Below, piece by piece: positions 6,256 through 7,314 of a stretch of 7,314 bases of DNA; position 1 is the first letter of the stretch; every line of letters begins with the position of its first letter. Origin of the DNA: JBGTKH01 sp041744735 (GTDB lineage: Bacteria > Planctomycetota > Planctomycetia > Pirellulales > Pirellulaceae); contig JBGTKH010000684.1 of assembly GCA_041744735.1 (NCBI GenBank), positions 1-7,314 on the forward strand, in the 5' to 3' direction. Under the pieces are notes generated by a model. That model was not told the DNA's origin. It was given only the letters and a program-made list of their open reading frames with translations, and ran no database searches. Both the position numbers and the translations under genes were made by a program.

Positions 6256-6894
6256 ATGGGAATTAACGTGGGGCACGGTGCGCCCGCTTCTCGTTCATCA
6301 TCGCGAAGGCACTCACGCGTGGCACTCTCTGAAATCGACCGCAGCCTGTTACAGCGATGTCTGGCCCGCAAGCCACGCGCGTGGGAGGACTTCGTCGACC
6401 GATTCCTGGGGTTAGTCGTGCACGTCATCGGCCACACGGCCCAGAGCCGCTCGATTCGGCTCAGCTCGCAGGACTCAGAAGATTTGGCGGCCGAAGTTTT
6501 TCTGGCCATCATCAGCAACGATTTCGCCATCCTGCGGCGCTTTCGCGGCGAGAGCAGTCTGGCCACTTACTTGACCGTGATCGCGCGCCGCGTGGTCGTG
6601 CGCGAGTTGCTTAAGCGGAAGACGACGACCAGCCTGGGCGACGCCGCGGAAAGAGTCGCGGCCGGTGCCAACAACTCGGCCACTGACGAAGAGCGGATCA
6701 ACGATCGCGACGAGGTCGAACGCTTGCTGGAGTCGCTTCACGGCAACGAAGCCGAAGTCGTCCGCATGTATCACCTGGAAGGAAAAACTTACCAGGAAAT
6801 CAGCAGCACCGTCGGCATGCCGGAAAACAGCATCGGCCCCACGCTCAGCCGCGCCCGCGCCAAAATGCGGCAAGCCGCCGCCGATTCCGCGTAG
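6256..6894 (+). CDS. ECF-type RNA polymerase sigma factor
   Basis: A 212-residue sigma-70 family protein with only regions 2 and 4. Region 2 spans about 29-122: the core-binding part includes DFVDRFLGLVVHVI and EDLAAEVFLAI, and the promoter-melting/-10 recognition part includes SLATYLTVIARRVVVRELL. A Gly/Ala/Ser-rich linker (about 123-150) leads to region 4 at about 152-206, whose helix-turn-helix GKTYQEISSTVGMPENSIG would bind the -35 element. The group is common in planctomycetes. Start: ATG 6256 has no well-placed ribosome site and the first 21 residues are basic and of low complexity. GTG 6319 has AAGG nine bases upstream and begins right at the conserved ALSEIDRSLLQRCL, giving 191 residues; it may be the true start. 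No anti-sigma gene is adjacent in the window. The stop codon TAG (6892-6894) lies inside a palindromic repeat. Confidence 0.9.
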   Translation: MGINVGHGAPASRSSSRRHSRVALSEIDRSLLQRCLARKPRAWEDFVDRFLGLVVHVIGHTAQSRSIRLSSQDSEDLAAEVFLAIISNDFAILRRFRGESSLATYLTVIARRVVVRELLKRKTTTSLGDAAERVAAGANNSATDEERINDRDEVERLLESLHGNEAEVVRMYHLEGKTYQEISSTVGMPENSIGPTLSRARAKMRQAAADSA

Positions 6895-7018
6895 GACGGA
6901 TTGCCAATCCGTCCGCGATTCACCTAACCAATCTCTTGTCGAGTTTCATGCGTTGGTGGGATTGATCATGCGTTGGACGGATTGATCATTCGTTGGACGG
7001 ATTGGCAATCCGTCCTAC
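6891..7018. repeat. 128-base element with perfect 24-base inverted ends
   Basis: The ends 6891-6914 and 6995-7018 are exact inverted copies, each starting GTAGGACGGA on its own strand. Each end is also a hairpin (GGACGGATT/AATCCGTCC). The interior has a plain stretch (6915-6946) and a tandem repeat (6947-7006). There is no room for a transposase, so if mobile it depends on another source. Its first bases overlap the last codons of the sigma factor gene and supply the TAG stop. Confidence 0.8.
6947..7006. repeat. Three tandem 20-base units
   Basis: Units at 6947-6966, 6967-6986 and 6987-7006 share CAT-CGTTGG-GGATTG. Unit 1 has TGGG where units 2 and 3 have ACGG, and unit 3 ends GC instead of AT, running straight into the right-hand hairpin of the 128-base element. 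The pattern looks like local expansion of one arm by slippage. Confidence 0.85.
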
Positions 7019-7044
7019 CTAAGCGCCCACCGTTCAATTCCAAC

Positions 7045-7177
7045 CTAGTGCTTGGTCAAAGCTTAGTTTTAGGGTTGGCCAACTTCGTGGCGTAAGCTTC
7101 CAGCTTGCGTTTCTGGGACGAAATCGGATTGGCAAGCAGGATGCTTACCCCACTTTTTAACTTTGAAGGAGCACTAG
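7045..7177. repeat. MITE-like 133-base element with nested inverted repeats
   Basis: The outer ends CTAGTGCT-TCAAAG (7045-7061) and CTTTGA-AGCACTAG (7161-7177) match at 14 of 17 positions as inverted repeats. An inner pair, 7092-7108 and 7132-7148 (GTAAGC-TCC-GCTTGC type), matches at 15 of 17. There is no coding potential, so it is a non-autonomous element or large hairpin. CTAG is present at both outer tips, so a CTAG target duplication is possible but cannot be told apart from the terminal repeat itself. The right tip supplies the stop codon of the neighbouring minus-strand gene. Confidence 0.7.
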
Positions 7178-7314
7178 CGCGAATCCGTGTAGCCTCGATA
7201 GCGCGGCATGAGACTCGTGCGCGGTTCGCCATACGTTGAGTACGAGGGGCCGTATTGACTCGGCGGGCTGGGCGGCGCGGCGCCTGGCGGCTGAAAGCGC
7301 GGATCAGCGATGTC
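7174..7314 (-). CDS. 3' end of a hypothetical protein with a Pro/Tyr-rich tail (partial)
   Basis: The minus frame entering from the right edge is open for 46 codons to TAG at 7176-7174. It reads DIADPRFQPPGAAPPSPP, then a Tyr/Ser/Gly-rich part (QYGPSYSTYGEPR) and ends MPRYRGYTDSR. Codon third positions are mostly G or C, as in the other genes here, and the composition suits a disordered tail of an exported or cell-envelope protein. The start and main domain lie outside the window, so no function can be given. The stop codon lies inside the terminal repeat of the element at 7045-7177, so the original end of the protein may have been different. Confidence 0.6.
   Translation of the reverse strand, partial: DIADPRFQPPGAAPPSPPSQYGPSYSTYGEPRTSLMPRYRGYTDSR

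Noticed and set aside
6891..7177. CRISPR-like array
   Set aside because: The tandem units are 20 bases, directly abutting without spacers, and the other repeats are inverted palindromes of different families; there are no cas genes.

Overview
The window looks like chromosomal DNA of a planctomycete, most likely from the Pirellulales or a close relative. The reasons are a GC-rich codon style, a secreted DUF1080 protein, an ECF-like sigma factor of a type common in that phylum, and a dense set of short palindromic repeats at gene ends. The assignment is inference from family knowledge; no marker gene is present.

Layout, left to right. 1-224 is an intergenic stretch with a palindromic repeat pair. 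225-3537 (+) is a two-gene transporter unit: a MacB/LolD-type ABC ATPase followed 13 bases later by an 836-residue permease with two FtsX domains. 3718-4269 (+) is a secreted DUF1080 protein with its own candidate promoter. Converging on it from the minus strand is a likely two-gene unit: a small protein with one membrane segment (4921-5190), then a TPR-like cytoplasmic protein (4361-4876), closed by a strong intrinsic terminator at 4281-4316. 5209-5505 holds a short repeat and a coding-like remnant, followed by a two-way terminator. 5622-5900 (-) is a seven-iron ferredoxin of the Azotobacter FdI type. A 355-base divergent intergenic region then leads to the sigma factor gene (6256-6894, +). 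6891-7177 holds two nested inverted-repeat elements, and the right edge carries the 3' end of a minus-strand gene with a proline-rich tail.

How the genes work together: ATPase and permease should form one inner-membrane complex powered by ATP. Its substrate is not visible, and no HlyD-type partner lies in the window. The sigma factor and ferredoxin are divergent but show no shared pathway. The TPR and membrane proteins may be partners, judged only by spacing and strand.

The most notable thing is not a gene system but the way repeats touch the genes. One repeat is translated as the C-terminal tail of the ABC ATPase. Another supplies the stop codon of the sigma factor. A third supplies the stop codon of the right-edge gene. 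I did not find a convincing new multi-gene system.
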